Position numbers and translations under genes: made by a program. A model generated the notes under the pieces. The model searched no databases. It had not been told where the DNA came from and saw nothing but the letters and a program-made list of their open reading frames with translations. Below, in pieces: positions 28,116-39,512 of a stretch of 64,000 bases of DNA (positions are counted from its first letter, which is position 1; each line of letters begins with the position of its first letter). Location: positions 13,029,730-13,093,729 of the forward strand of contig OY783222.1 of the NCBI GenBank assembly GCA_963678705.1, written 5' to 3'. Source of the DNA: Panorpa germanica. Taxonomy: Eukaryota; Arthropoda; Insecta; Mecoptera; Panorpidae.

Positions 28116-29450
28116 ATGTGCAACTACTTTGACACTGTGTTAAATCGATTTTTAAATATCTACATTTTCAATTTACCTAAAGTATAATAATTTTTTTTTA
28201 CTTATATGTATAATTAAAAGAATTAAAATTATATTTCAGATAGTTTTTATTTTCATATATTTTTAATTATACATTTTTATAATAAATATACTATAATTGA
28301 TTTCTTCTAATTTTTTTATTTTATTTATTTATTTGGCCTTGACTTGTATTCGCCATTAAAGCATCAATTTTTTTTTATACTTATAATTTTATTTTAGTAT
28401 TGTCTAAATATTTCAATATTTCACCAATTAATTTTGTTTCTGAAATGTTTCTAATATTTCCCTATTAAATTTTAATCTTTGTTCACTATAATTTATGCAT
28501 TCAAATTTAATTGGATAAACTCTTCTTTTGTTATTCGCCGATTGTTCTCCTTGTATAGTTTGTTGACGATACATATCTCGATGAGAATCTTGATAGTGTT
28601 GTAATTTTGATCGGGTTTGCTGTTTATTTTTCAAGCTTCATGACATAGATACTGATCCTTCTAGTTTTGATGATTATGCACCATTCCTAAAGAAGTATTT
28701 TAAATTTAAGTTGATAGGTAGGATAATACATATACTATCCTTAAAATATATATAGACAATATTAGAAATAATTAGACAATAGAAGATGATACTTGTGTTA
28801 AAGCAAGAGTACCACATTCTTAAAAGTAAGCTCCGTAAAAATGTTAAATATATTTTAATAAAAGCCGTCTTAAAATTCAAAATGTTTACGGATTAAATTT
28901 AAAATTACTTTTCAATTTTCATAATTTTTGAAACAAAATATTATTTTCTATCTCTCATTTTTGATCAATAAGAAAACTTATTACAAAAGTTGAATCAAAT
29001 TTAAATAAAATCTAAATTAAGAAACTCTCTAATTTCACAGAATAACTATAGACATCTTTATATTTCTAAAGTATCTGTTGTTTACCACTAACCTCATTGC
29101 ATGTATAGCGCGGTCAGGTCTGAGTGCGTAGCATTTCTGCAAATTTAAAAGCAAGTACTCTCTTATAAAGGGGTAATCAACACTTAAGTTTATCTCCTTC
29201 TATTGTACAGAAATTAGTGATGTCAGGAAAATAGCAGCTGGAAGGAAGAAGATGACATGAAGGGAAGAAGGAATAAATGTTATTAGCTTAAGTATAACTA
29301 GAATCTAGAATAGTTTTCAGTTAAATTTTTGACATGTAATTATTGATTTAATGTACTTCCTACCTATATCTACTTTATTAATGCTATCGGTTGCACATTT
29401 ATTTGAACTTAAATTTGACGTGCAATTTTTCACATAAATGGCAATCGTCG
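28116..29450. other. Internal non-repetitive segment of the foldback element
   Basis: This AT-rich stretch lies between the end of the satellite array and the right inverted repeat. The longest ORF is a 68-residue minus-strand frame (28634-28428), polar and basic, without a recognised domain. A purine-rich stretch near 29225-29275 (GGAAGGAAGAAGATGACATG) resembles none of the other repeats. It could be the remnant of the parent element's own coding region or captured host DNA; nothing here decides. Confidence 0.5.
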
Positions 29451-29835
29451 TCTGATGTCTGTAGTTTTTTGATTAATATATCAAGCGTCAATAAAATTGT
29501 ATTTATTTAATTAGTTGTAATGTTAATAAGCTCCCTGCAAAATTTAAACAGTTTATTTTTCCTTGTTTTAGAGAAAATTGACATTTGCCATGTGTGTTAT
29601 AAACACTTTTTGACCGATTCAAATATATGGTATTTTTACCATATTATTATTATTTATGTTTTTTTATTTTTTTTCGTACACATTGTAATGTATTTATTTA
29701 AATAGAAGACATAATACACTTGCAAATATTAAATCCAACAAGTACATAGACTTTTGTGCGAATGTCAGTTGGACACCACTAGTACTGCTCATTTTCGATA
29801 TTTTCGCTGAAACTTTTCACCAACTTCAGCGACGT
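29451..29835 (-). repeat. Right terminal inverted repeat of the foldback element
   Basis: About 385 bp, the reverse complement of the left arm at 12291-12673. It starts inside at TCTGATGTCTGTAG and ends with TCAGCGACGT, followed at once by the second copy of the 9-bp target duplication. Confidence 0.9.
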
Positions 29836-30039
29836 ACTCTGATAGAGATTTTAGAACAACAAATTTTCATGGTAAAATATAATGTAGTATTACTATTTTA
29901 TTTAATATAGGTGATGCAAATTTATTATTGTTTGTAATTTGGGGCCCTGCACGATACGGTCTTGAGTTTGCAATGAGACTATATCACAGATTTTATTATA
30001 TGACTATGTTTCGACATAGGTAATGGAACTGCACGAGTA

Positions 30040-30580
30040 AAACTTCACTGCCCCAAAAGATCTCGTTTTTAAGATTTGTTATGTATGGTTCTATAGTTTC
30101 TTCTTGTTATCGTTGCTTATGTTTTTCCAAATTTGTGCACCGTATGTTAATGCCAGTTCTATAATTGTGTGATATATAGATTCTTATGGTATAGTGGTCC
30201 AATAAGTTTATTTGATTTAGTAGTTGCGTTCATAATATGTGGTGAGTAGGTAAGATTCGTGTCTAGTGTAATGGCAAGATATTTTACTGAATTCTGAAGT
30301 CCGAAGGCTATTGATAGTGTTTCGGTGATGGTGGTTTTGCTGAGATGAAAAGTTCAGTGTCATGTGCGAATAATTGGCAGTTTTTAGAAGATCATTGATG
30401 TAATAATTTTATAATTATGGGCTGAGTAAGGAGCTGGGGAACTCCTGTTGATATTTCTGTAGTTGTTGACGTGTCATAATTTAGTTAGTAACTTCGAAAG
30501 TTTTGTGTTTTAAGAGAACCTGAATGATTTTGATGATGAATGTGGGGAATGTTTATTGTTATAAGATTCAAGAAGGGTTT
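30040..30580 (-). mobile_element. Broken Jockey/R1-type LINE fragment (reverse transcriptase part)
   Basis: On the minus strand, short in-frame pieces read STGVP (the GVPQGS box), a degraded YINDLLKTANY step, and LALTYGAQIW, which matches the GVQLW box of the 40.5-kb fragment. Several stops and frame changes break it. Confidence 0.65.
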
Positions 30581-31739
30581 CAAGTTCAAACTCAAACATA
30601 TTTATTACTCAAATGTTATTACAATAATTAATTTTTAATTAGAATGTGTCTTATTCTACTGTATGGTGCCTGGCCTGAGTTGTCTTCTATTATATTTTGT
30701 CTTGAGTGTTTGTGTAGGGAAATGTATTTAAAAGATGTGATAAAAGTTGGAGGGAGACAATTTGAGCAGTTAATGTAGGTTAAGTGCAATTTTTTAATAA
30801 ACCTCTTTAAGGTAAACATGTTTTTAATTATCTTTGAATCTTTCTCAAAACATTTGATCATTATCAATAATAGACTGATCTGATTTACTTAGCAACAACC
30901 TTTTCTGTTGCTTAATAATTAGTTTTTATTTTTGGTCTTTGTTTGAAAAAGATAACTGAATTTTCCTTTTTTTTTTGTGTTTTTCCAGATTTGCGCACTC
31001 TGGGGAAAAGTAACTTACATACTACTCACGAGTATTAGAAAATACGGTTAACGTCGGATCAAATCGTTACGCGAGAATCATACATATTTGGTAAAAGCTG
31101 CATATAAACTAAGAATATAACTTAATTGCATTAGAAGAAAAACGCAACAGTTGTAGTGGACTACAGTCGAAATATTCAGTTTTAGCATGCCGCAGTATTT
31201 TTTCTCTGATTTTACACATTATTTTATATTCTGGAGATTTACATTCATGAAATTGTCTAATATGCAAGCAAATTGTTCCATGTCTCAGTTTATTTATTTG
31301 CTAATTAGCGTCCTCTGGTTTATCACTTAGCAAGTGGTTTAAGAATATCAACAACAATATGGCGACCATACGTGCGTGATTGCATGTATTTAGCTTACTA
31401 TTAATGTATTTATTGCATTCCTTAGAACAAGTATTAATGTTACACATATGCAGCAGCTATCTGAACACAAAAATATTACGCAGCTGTTAAAAACGTAAAT
31501 AATACGCATTATTTAATAATTGACGCCAATAAATTCAGTTATTTTATATGGTTTGATATTTGTTTATTTATTATATAAAATTTGTTAATAAGGTAACATT
31601 TTTTAATAACTATTTTGTATTTATTAATTTAACATATATGCTGCTATGCATTACATTCTTCCGCCTTAAATACACAGACTACATATTATTTTATTACATA
31701 AATCATTTTACAACTAACTATCTTATAACTACATATCAA

Positions 31740-32000
31740 CCTTTATCTCATTTATCCTTTATTTCCATTCGCTTACTCCTAACTTCATTCATCCATTACA
31801 TTCCCTTCATTTTCCCGTGTAAGATCTCTATCCGGTCTACTTCACTTTCCTACTTCTCCCTACACTTACTCTTAATGTGCTTTAATTTTTCTACTTGTCT
31901 ACCACACATCCTATATAGCTTGTCCTCCTCTATACCCTGTATCTTCATTCACAAGTTCAAACCTCACGATCAATTTCTTTTCTTTACCTTCCTATTGTTC
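31740..32000 (-). repeat. Purine/pyrimidine-rich LINE-tail repeat, copy 1
   Basis: Pyrimidine-rich on the + strand (purine-rich on the minus strand), with the same layout as the seven other copies listed. It is read as the charged C-terminal tail of a LINE ORF, on the strength of the LLKRG..WMAEIIRRRK-like frame in the 40-kb and 53.6-kb copies. Confidence 0.4.
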
Positions 32001-32009
32001 TAGATATTG

Positions 32010-32438
32010 CAACCCTCGCACACTGCAAGCGGCAAAGCCGTCCGAATACAGGTGTTACGTAGGTCTCATACTGGAAGCGTATATCAGCGAATTTTAACCA
32101 AACCAATACATAGAAGGGACCAAACGAATACACTGGAAGGGAAATGAAAAATAATACAATATTCTCTTTCATAACAGTGGTGTACCGATAAAAAGTGATG
32201 TAAAAGTTTGTTCTAAAGATAAATTATGTTAGTGCAAAACAACTCCAATACACCCTACAGTACACAAGTGTGATTTGGCGTACTGTCGTATCGGCACGTG
32301 GTATGTATGTGCTGTGACACAACACATGCAAAGAACACAGAAGTCGCCTTGCTTTGAGAGTTCTATCCGCCCAACCAAGTCGCCGATTTACGTCCGAATT
32401 CGCTGTCGCTTAAATACGCTTGCAGTGAGCGACAGGCC
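32010..32438. mobile_element. Inverted-repeat element with GCACACTGCAAGCG ends, copy 2 (inverted)
   Basis: It begins AACCCTCGCACACTGCAAGC and ends CGCTTGCAGTGAGCGACAGGCC. The interior is the reverse complement of the 7.7-8.1 kb copy (CTTTCATAACAGTGGTGTAC; AATACACCCTACAGTACA). A weaker relative may lie at 5830-5950. Confidence 0.7.
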
Positions 32439-33329
32439 TTAAACAGTGGCTGTATATGGAGTAACACCTACTGAGTGCGACGCGTCAAGCCTGTTCGTTA
32501 GGAAAACGAACGAAAATATGTCGCGTGAAAGAATACGCGTATTAAAAATGCCGCGGTGGTTGGCAATCTCACGTGTAAACTGTATATGTACATATCTGTA
32601 AAAATACATAGTCGTGCGACAAAGATATGCGTGTATACCGTTCTAATGTGAAAGCAACCTTATTAGAGTCAGTTATATACCAAATCATTTATGTTATTTC
32701 ACTTTTTGTGTGATTGAATTTGATATATTGTTAATAACAATTTAATTATTTATCAATATCATATAGAAAGTTATTATTTTATTGTACGAAAGCCCTCGCA
32801 AGTCAACTTAGCACCGGGCACTTGCTTTTGTTAGGACCGGCCCTGAATACTCGCATATATGTATGTACATGTTGCAAAAGGTAATTGAATTATTTTTAAC
32901 AAAAATAAACATAATATTCAGCATTGTACGTGACCCGGGTTCAAATTTCTTTTCGTGCAAATAAACACCTCGAAATAAATAGCTCTAATTGAACAAGGAA
33001 ACATGGAATCAATATCAACAAAAATATGGACGATGGACTGACAGACCAGCAAACTATTGACAAAATCATTACTTTTAATTATAAGTGTTTGTACTTCAAA
33101 TATAAATAAATTTAACAAATGTAGATTTCTGTATTCTATTTCAATCCACTTTGTTTAAGGTTTATCTAGAATTTCCTTTTTTTTAATATATTTAGATTAT
33201 CGGAACACCAGAGACACATTTTTTAATTTAGGATCTGAGGCGATTTCAACATCAAGGTCATGTTCAACAAGGTTATTTCATTTGAGAACTCGATTACTTT
33301 TTGAATGTTTTTTTTGATTGTCTGAATCC

Positions 33330-33570
33330 ATGTCTTTTATGTTAGTTCACCACTGATGCTGTGTTTTGTTTGTTGAGTTTGATATTGCGGGCAGGTTACT
33401 AGTAGATTGTTATATGCGTCTGACAATTGTTGCACAGCGCAGCTGTAGTTTTATTCATTAAATGTTGATGCGTTAACTTCACATATCCAGTTTTCAAATT
33501 GTCTTTAATTAATTTTAATTTATTGTAGTTTATTTGTGTTCTGTGTCCACTGGTTAGAACACTTTATATA
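33330..33570 (-). mobile_element. LINE C-terminal fragment
   Basis: The minus strand gives KTGYVKLTHQHLMNKTTAAL followed by CNNCQTHITIY. This resembles the LTHxxLxNK...C..C...xTxxH tail found after the RNase H region of R1/I-like LINEs. It is short and broken. Confidence 0.5.
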
Positions 33571-34289
33571 TCAGTTTATATTCTCACACATTAAAGAAGC
33601 TTTATAAAATTATTTGCCTAACTTGGTTATGGTACAATAATAAATATTTAATTAATTAATAATTTAAATTTAAAAATTATTCATAAACTATGAAAATCCA
33701 AGCGGTGATTTAAATAATTTGATTTTACATGCATGGAAAACTATTTTCTAGTTTAAACGAATAAAGAAAGATTAGTTTAAAAAGTTTGTCTTTATTTATC
33801 CACATATACCGCTTTAAATAAATGTTAAGTAGAATTATTAAAAAATTAGTAAAAAGTGTTTTAAATAAAAGTTAAATAAATTGGACTTTAATTATTTTGT
33901 ATTTTCTTATAATTGCTTCGCAATCCAGCTTTATAATCTCCTTTAAGTTCCACCTATTCTTATTTAAATGAAGCTTATGAAGCGTCGGTGAAAATTTGTT
34001 AACGGGCGCTCTTAAAGAGTTACAAAATAGGGGACTAATATGTTCTCATGGCTAGCACCAGCAGCCTTAAGACATTCGTCCTCGCATTAAGTCGTCAAAA
34101 TGATAAACTGCATTTAACAGCATACCATAGATTAAATGAACGCATTGAGATAAATCAAGAACAAAATGCTGCTTAAAGTTGAATATCATTAAAAACGTCC
34201 TTTAAAAGTAAATTAACTGCTAAGCACAATTACGTGGAATTAGTTTTTATTTGACATAACAGAAGTTATCTGTTATGTAAACGATTTAA

Positions 34290-34490
34290 CACACTATACC
34301 ACGTTCTATATACCTATTTTACTGCTATTGAATAAATTAATCAACCATTTTTCCAATACCAACCAAAGGTGTTTAAAATAGTTATACATTTTTATGTTAA
34401 AGTAACATTTATGTTTTATATATTTTGCAGTTTGTTACATAAAATTATTGTCTTAAATTCTGGAATCAAAATACACAGAACTAAAACACC
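34290..34490 (+). repeat. Left arm of an inverted repeat around gene C
   Basis: Contains TTTGCAGTTTGTTACATAAA, AAATTCTGGAATCAAAATAC and AATAAATTAATCAACCATTT. All recur inverted at 37193-37410. Confidence 0.6.
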
Positions 34491-34870
34491 TCTTTCTCTG
34501 TTCTCTTCCTTCTTGGTTCCGCCATTCATCCTCTTCCTATACTCTTTCTTATAATATCTGCTCTAAACTTAAACTACTTTCCACCTTTCAACACCTACTC
34601 TTAATATGCTTCAATTTCCACTCTTCCTTTCCACACTCCTTTTACGTATTCTCGTCCTCTTTTCCTCAATACTTGCTTCCTTTTCTTCGTTTCCTTTCTC
34701 TCATTTCCTTACTTCCCTGTTTTACGAGGTATTTCGGCATCCTACTCGTTTGCAACGGTCTGTATTCGTTCATCTTCTTCATCCTTTCCTGTTACTCCAC
34801 TTCTATAGTCCTTTTCCATATAAGCCACTGCACCTCCTTCTCCTCTTCTCTTAACCTTAATGTTATATTG
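34480..34870 (-). repeat. Purine/pyrimidine-rich LINE-tail repeat, copy 2
   Basis: Pyrimidine-rich with TTAATATGCTTCAATTTCCA, which recurs in copies 1 and 7. The open frames here (for example 34606-34854) are side effects of the skewed composition. Confidence 0.4.
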
Positions 34871-34949
34871 CTTATTAATTGATTTAGTCTGCTGTCATTG
34901 TAGCTGTGTTCCACATTCTTCTTTAATATTATGATGAACGTTGTCCTTT

Positions 34950-35125
34950 CATTGCATGGTTAGTTTGGTAACAACCACGCAGTGAACGAAGGAAGACCCC
35001 CAACGTGTATTCAGGAAACAATTTAACACCACGCCTTCAGGTCGTGTTCCTGATCGTAAATCGATCGTTCAGTGGGTGAACTCGTCGATGGATACTGGTA
35101 GTTGTGTGGAAAGAGAAACCATTAG
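34950..35125 (+). mobile_element. DUF4817-type transposase helix-turn-helix fragment
   Basis: One frame reads PQRVFRKQFNTTPSG, then RVPDRKSIVQWVNSSMDTGS, then CVERE. This fits the insect DUF4817 helix-turn-helix of mariner-related transposons (GRxPDRxSIxxWVxxFRxTGS). Nothing of the catalytic domain is nearby, so it is a fragment. Confidence 0.6.
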
Positions 35126-35899
35126 AATTTTCTTCCCTCTTCTCTTAGCTTTACTATTACACTATTTATTAATTGGTATAGTCAGATGTCGTTTTGGTTG
35201 TGTCATCATTGTTCTTTAATATTCAGATGCACGTTGTCCTCTTCTTGCTGTGATCATCTTTTGTAAAGTTGCACCAAACTATACCTGTTGTCATTAAAAA
35301 TAATTGTTAATTTATTTGAAAATCATCGAAATTCCTTGGTGAATTCTTAGCTATATTTTCGATACCACTTCACCACAGAGAGTTGATCTCGAAACGTCAG
35401 AGAAGTTAGCAGTCTGAATGTTGGCAGTCTCGATGTTGGCGGTCTAAGGCAATATTAATAATCGGAATTATAGCTGTCAAAAGAAAACTAAACAAGTTTT
35501 TATTAAAATTATTACAAATACAGAATGCAATAAGAGAAAATAACCATTAGTTGTCATATATTAGTATATATATAACTATTTAGAAGATAGGAGTCATTGA
35601 TGATCTCGAATATTCTAGATTTATTCATTTAAACATAAATGACTCAATAATCAACAATACAATAATCAGCCGTTAGAAATAACAACAACATATAATATTT
35701 ATACATTTATTTAAATAAAAAATCACATAGAAAAATAATTAACGCTAATAAACAATAATTATGTACATAGGTGTTTCTGACATTTCTGGAACCATCTAAC
35801 GAAAGCCCAGACGTGCGTGAGTATTAAACGGCGGCCTTAAAATTATTGATGAATGAATGAATGACAATGGCAACAATGAATATACAATAATGAAACTGT

Positions 35900-36996
35900 T
35901 TAACCAGACAACAATGGAGATGGGAAGAACCTCTTTCTCTTCTTCTTCAAGGTTTGAACTCCGTATCTGAAGATTGGTCTGTACACATAGTATCCACCTT
36001 GAGTCCCGAAATCATCACCTTGAAATTGTGGGCTTCTTATTTGCCTGCTCAAGATAGGTGCATCTAAATTTCTTTTTGAAAGTTTCCTAGATTCGTGTTG
36101 TTCTTCTTCTGCTTCTGATAATTTGCTGTTTTGTTCTTTCTCGCCATCTAATCTTCTTAGCAATGTGAAGGCAGATTCTTCATTTGGGACCTGGTCCTCT
36201 ATCTCTAAGACTTCCTTTCCTGATCCTGATTCGGTGTCTGTTGTTATGTCTGCTGATGGAGTTACTTCCGGTTCTTTTACCGGTTGCGCGCTGATCAATG
36301 CTATTAATAAATTGACTAGTAGTACTACACTCTTCCAATGCGCCATCTGTAATCAAAAAATAAATGACATTATCGATTTGTTCCTTTCGTACGTTAATAA
36401 ACAAAGTTGTGTGGAATTGTTGTATCAGCTTCAAGATTATCGCGTGATACATGAATCCCCAATCCGGATACCGGAAGTATTGCGGTTGTTTACCATTAGC
36501 ACACTTAGTCATGAAAGCAAACTAGTTTTTGATTGTTTAATAATACACCACAGTGTCTAAAACAGGAAATGTTCGTTTTGACCTCAGTTTCCCTCTATCC
36601 GATTCACTGTCAAGATCTCCAACAACATTTTGTTATGTCTTCCTAGAGCACTTGGAAGAGAGTGGAAAACTAGCAGATATATATGTCCCTCCACACATTG
36701 GTGTATTGACAAGTATTACAGTAACAGTTTGCTCGCATGTAAAGTATTGCTAATACGAAATAACTGACGAAGGTCATGTGGCAAGTAGCCTGCTCCAGTG
36801 TGAGAGCACCGTAACCGTAATAGTTGATAATTACTCAATAAATAACTCATGTCTCACCTTTGTAAATAATTTGAATGCACTGCACTTAGGTCAACTTTAT
36901 TTGTATGATGACAAATGATGAAGATATTGATCTCTTGATCTCGTGATATCTTGGTGAATACGAGAAGTATTTTGCTTGAAGTTCAGTGGGTAACTG
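35900..36996 (-). CDS. Gene C: small secreted protein with PIFRYG core and FFPSPLLSG tail
   Basis: The coding exon is 36346-35900 (148 residues), opening at ATG directly after a GATTACAG acceptor. A non-coding first exon (about 36996-36858, donor AAAG|GTGAG) contains no ATG, so translation starts in exon 2. The signal peptide is MAHWKSVVLLVNLLIALISA, with likely cleavage before QPVKEPEV. A long acidic pro-region follows (about residues 25-110), with LSKRNLDAPILSRQIRSPQF. The C terminus is YVYRPIFRYGVQTL, the basic run KKKRKR, then FFPSPLLSG. It is the closest partner of gene B: the two share IRxP, PIFRYG, the basic run and the tail. The final Gly after Ser could support C-terminal amidation after cleavage at KKKRKR; this is inference. 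Possible polyadenylation signals (tttatt on the + strand) lie near 35707. The family is not recognised. Confidence 0.82.
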
Positions 36997-37020
36997 TTGG
37001 CTTCCGATGTGTTGGATCGA

Positions 37021-37028
37021 TATTTATA
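37021..37028 (-). promoter_or_regulatory. TATA box of gene C
   Basis: TATAAATA on the minus strand. An AACAGTTA initiator-like sequence lies about 30 bp downstream (near 36996). The 5'UTR exon then runs to the donor at 36858. Confidence 0.55.
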
Positions 37029-37192
37029 TCGCCAGCTTTGTTTAGAGTCAATTTATTGATGTGCGTCATGGAATTAACACCTTCTAAATTCATTGCTATC
37101 TCTATTCTTCTCTACAATCCTAACCAAAAATTCCGTTTTTTGTGATAATCAAGTTAACAATAATAAATAATTAAAGATAAAATATTATTTTA

Positions 37193-37410
37193 GTTTTGTG
37201 TATTTTGATTCCAGAATTTATGACAATAATTTTTATGTAACAAACTGCAAAATACAAAACAAATTTATAGCTACTTTAAACACCTTCAGTCCTTAAATAA
37301 GACAGCTTTAAATTTTATGGTTGTCTAAAGAAATTTTATGAGTATGCCAATGCAAAAAATAGTTGATTAATTTATTCAAATCAGTAAAATAGGTATATAG
37401 AACATGTTAT
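37193..37410 (-). repeat. Right arm of an inverted repeat around gene C
   Basis: Contains GTATTTTGATTCCAGAATTT, TTTATGTAACAAACTGCAAA and GTTGATTAATTTATTCAAAT, the inverse of 34290-34490. The arms enclose gene C and its promoter. Confidence 0.6.
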
Positions 37411-37739
37411 AACTCGTAACAGAGACATAACTGGGTTGTGTGATGCTGTTCCATCCTGTTGGAACCAGATTGTCTTGTTGTTGATTCGACTTTTAGTCAG
37501 AACACGTTATTGATTAAATACCGGAGGGTGGGGGAGGGGGTAGTATTCTTGGTAATTAGAGAGGAGCTAGTTATTTTTTGTCATTCATTAACTTTTCTTT
37601 TTTCGTTTTAATATAAGGTAATATATCTTTTTTTCATCATATTTTTCTTATGGAATTACCTTTTTTGTGGGAAAACCAAAAGCTGTTTGGTTTTGAAGGA
37701 AAGAAACTACTTTTTAATAATATTTCACATAATATATGT

Positions 37740-37890
37740 GAGCAAAGAGTAAAAAGTGAAAAGAAGATTGTGCAGTTATTGAAGGGAGATGAATGGCGGA
37801 TATAGAGAGGAAGAGTTAGGAAAGAAAAGGAAGGGCAGAGTAGAAAGGGGAGGGAGAGTATTCGGAAAAGAGAAGCAGTAGGGGTTTAAG
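37740..37890 (+). repeat. Purine-rich LINE-tail repeat, copy 3
   Basis: Contains QLLKGDEWR in one frame, then a polypurine stretch (GGAAGAGTTAGGAAAGAAAA). Short relic. Confidence 0.35.
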
Positions 37891-39081
37891 TTTTTTGATA
37901 AGACACTCTGATTCTCCTTTACCTAAACGTTTTTAATGCATAATATCCCTGCACTGCGGAGACATGGCACCAACAATCATTCAATCCAAATCAAATACTT
38001 ATTCACAAATCATTTCATTATCTATCCAACTGCCTACAAACATTTCACATTCCTTACATTCTTTACTAATCCATTTCTTTCCTGTTATCAACAAACATCA
38101 TTGTTCTAGATATAACAAGTGAAATAAAGGTAATTCTAATTAAGATTGTGTATAGATTAACTTTTAAATTAAAGATATTAAATTAAAATCAGTGTTTGTT
38201 TTTGGTTCAAAGTGATTTACAACCAGTTAAGTTACTTCAAAGCAGCCTGGGGACACCCTGTATATAATTGTTATGTTGAAAAGAAGTACACAATGTTTAA
38301 CAAAAATAAGTATAATTTTTAAATTGTTTGTACACATTGTAGTAAAAAAGTAAACACAATAATTACAATCGAAAATAAACGGGATAAAAATGGCAATGAG
38401 ATAGTTTTGGAAGTTGTAAAAAACACATTTGTTAGATAGATTAGGATGTTTATTTGTTTATGTTGATCGTTGATCGTTGAGCGTTGAGGTAATTGTGATG
38501 TTATTTTTGAGCTGCGTAAGTGCACTTGTCGTAAACAGCAAATATTTTGTTATCTAAATAGAATGCGGATTAAGGTAGTTCACTAATAAATTCACTTTTC
38601 TACAGAATTTTATAACATTTAAATATGATGTTAATAAGTGTTTTTAGTTTAATTAAACAATTTAAAATGTTTTGACCACCCGAGTCGAAATTTTAGACCT
38701 ATCCTAACCCTAAAAGGGATCAATACTCCTCTTTTCATACTAAATAAAGTAAAGTAAACCTCTTCTCATCATAAACATTATTATATGACCCTGCCTTAGT
38801 CATAAACAAAATTATGATCCTATCGTTTTATGTAATTCGATGTATGCTGTAACAAATAGATTCTACTGTTAAAAGATATGAATATGAAATAATGAGATAG
38901 AGAGAGATAGATAGATGCCATAATGAGTTAGATAGAGATAGATAATGTTATATTTACTGGTATTTATGATTTCCTTCACTTGGTACTTAGATTATGTTGA
39001 AGAAAGATTTAATCTTTGTGTGCTAAATAATAAATAAAAAACATGTTTTATTTCAACTAACTTAACTAATATTTGTAACAG

Positions 39082-39361
39082 CAAGAATTGTAGAAATCGA
39101 TGGTAAGTACATATATCGTATTTTATTAAATGTTTCTTTCTTTTTATATCATTATTTTATTTCATATATTTCTTTAATCAAGTTTAGATTTATAAAATAC
39201 TAGTGTTTACCCTCGTCATATATAAATTTAAATACAAAAATATAAATATTTAATGTCATTGTATTAACAAAAGTTAATTTTTCTTTGTAGATGATGACGA
39301 TGATGATGAGAAGGATTACAATGACGACAAAGATAACAAGAATAATATAACAATGAAGTAA
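39082..39361 (+). CDS. Last two exons of a gene with an acidic C-terminal tail (5' part not found)
   Basis: A 21-base exon (39082-39102; acceptor TTTGTAACAG, donor GTAAGT) joins to 39291-39361 (acceptor TTTCTTTGTAG). The joined frame reads RIVEID, then DDDDDD with EKDYNDDKDN, and ends NNITMK at TAA (39359-39361). AATAAA follows at 39416. Both splice sites are good and the phase (1) matches across the 188-bp intron, which supports a real gene end. I could not place the upstream exons. A start such as ATG TTATTTTTGAGCTGC|GTAAGT near 38496-38513 is possible, but its phase needs another exon between. The function is unknown; the short acidic tail resembles other secreted acidic proteins only in composition. 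Confidence 0.5.
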
Positions 39362-39471
39362 TTTAATCAAAATATATAAAATATCTTTGCATATTAATTT
39401 TATAATTTATTTATTAATAAAGTTTTAAACTGAAAATATAAGAAATACCTTTTTATTCTGAAGTAAACCTT

Positions 39472-39512
39472 GAAATATATACATATATATATTATATATA
39501 TATATATATCAT
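39472..39512 (+). repeat. (AT)n microsatellite
   Basis: Alternating AT run with a few interruptions, about 60 bp beyond the AATAAA at 39416. Confidence 0.8.

Larger units (their letters stand above)
12282..29844. mobile_element. 17.5-kb foldback/MULE-like DNA transposon filled with satellite DNA, with 9-bp target duplication
   Basis: The element proper is 12291-29835. Its ends are long inverted repeats: the left end begins ACGTCGCTGA, the right end finishes TCAGCGACGT, and similarity extends about 384 bp inward with scattered mismatches. The 9-bp direct repeat ACTCTGATA sits immediately outside both ends (12282-12290 and 29836-29844) and is identical. Inside are a 15.4-kb tandem array, then about 1.3 kb of non-repetitive AT-rich DNA. 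No transposase is visible, so it is non-autonomous as it stands. A 9-bp duplication and long inverted repeats fit Mutator-like/Foldback elements; Merlin also makes 8-9 bp duplications. The superfamily call is inference. The perfect duplication suggests a fairly recent insertion, about 0.9 kb upstream of the gene B promoter. Confidence 0.85.

Noticed and set aside
12291-29835. Helitron/Helentron with internal tandem repeats
   Set aside because: Helitrons lack long terminal inverted repeats and make no 9-bp target duplication; both are present here.
31560-32003. 147-codon hydrophobic + strand frame resembling a membrane protein
   Set aside because: Its second half is the pyrimidine-rich strand of a repeat found eight times; the rest is T-rich. 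Composition explains the openness.
36123-36560. 145-codon + strand frame
   Set aside because: It lies opposite the gene C coding exon and intron; gene C has the signal peptide, splice sites, promoter and a paralogue.
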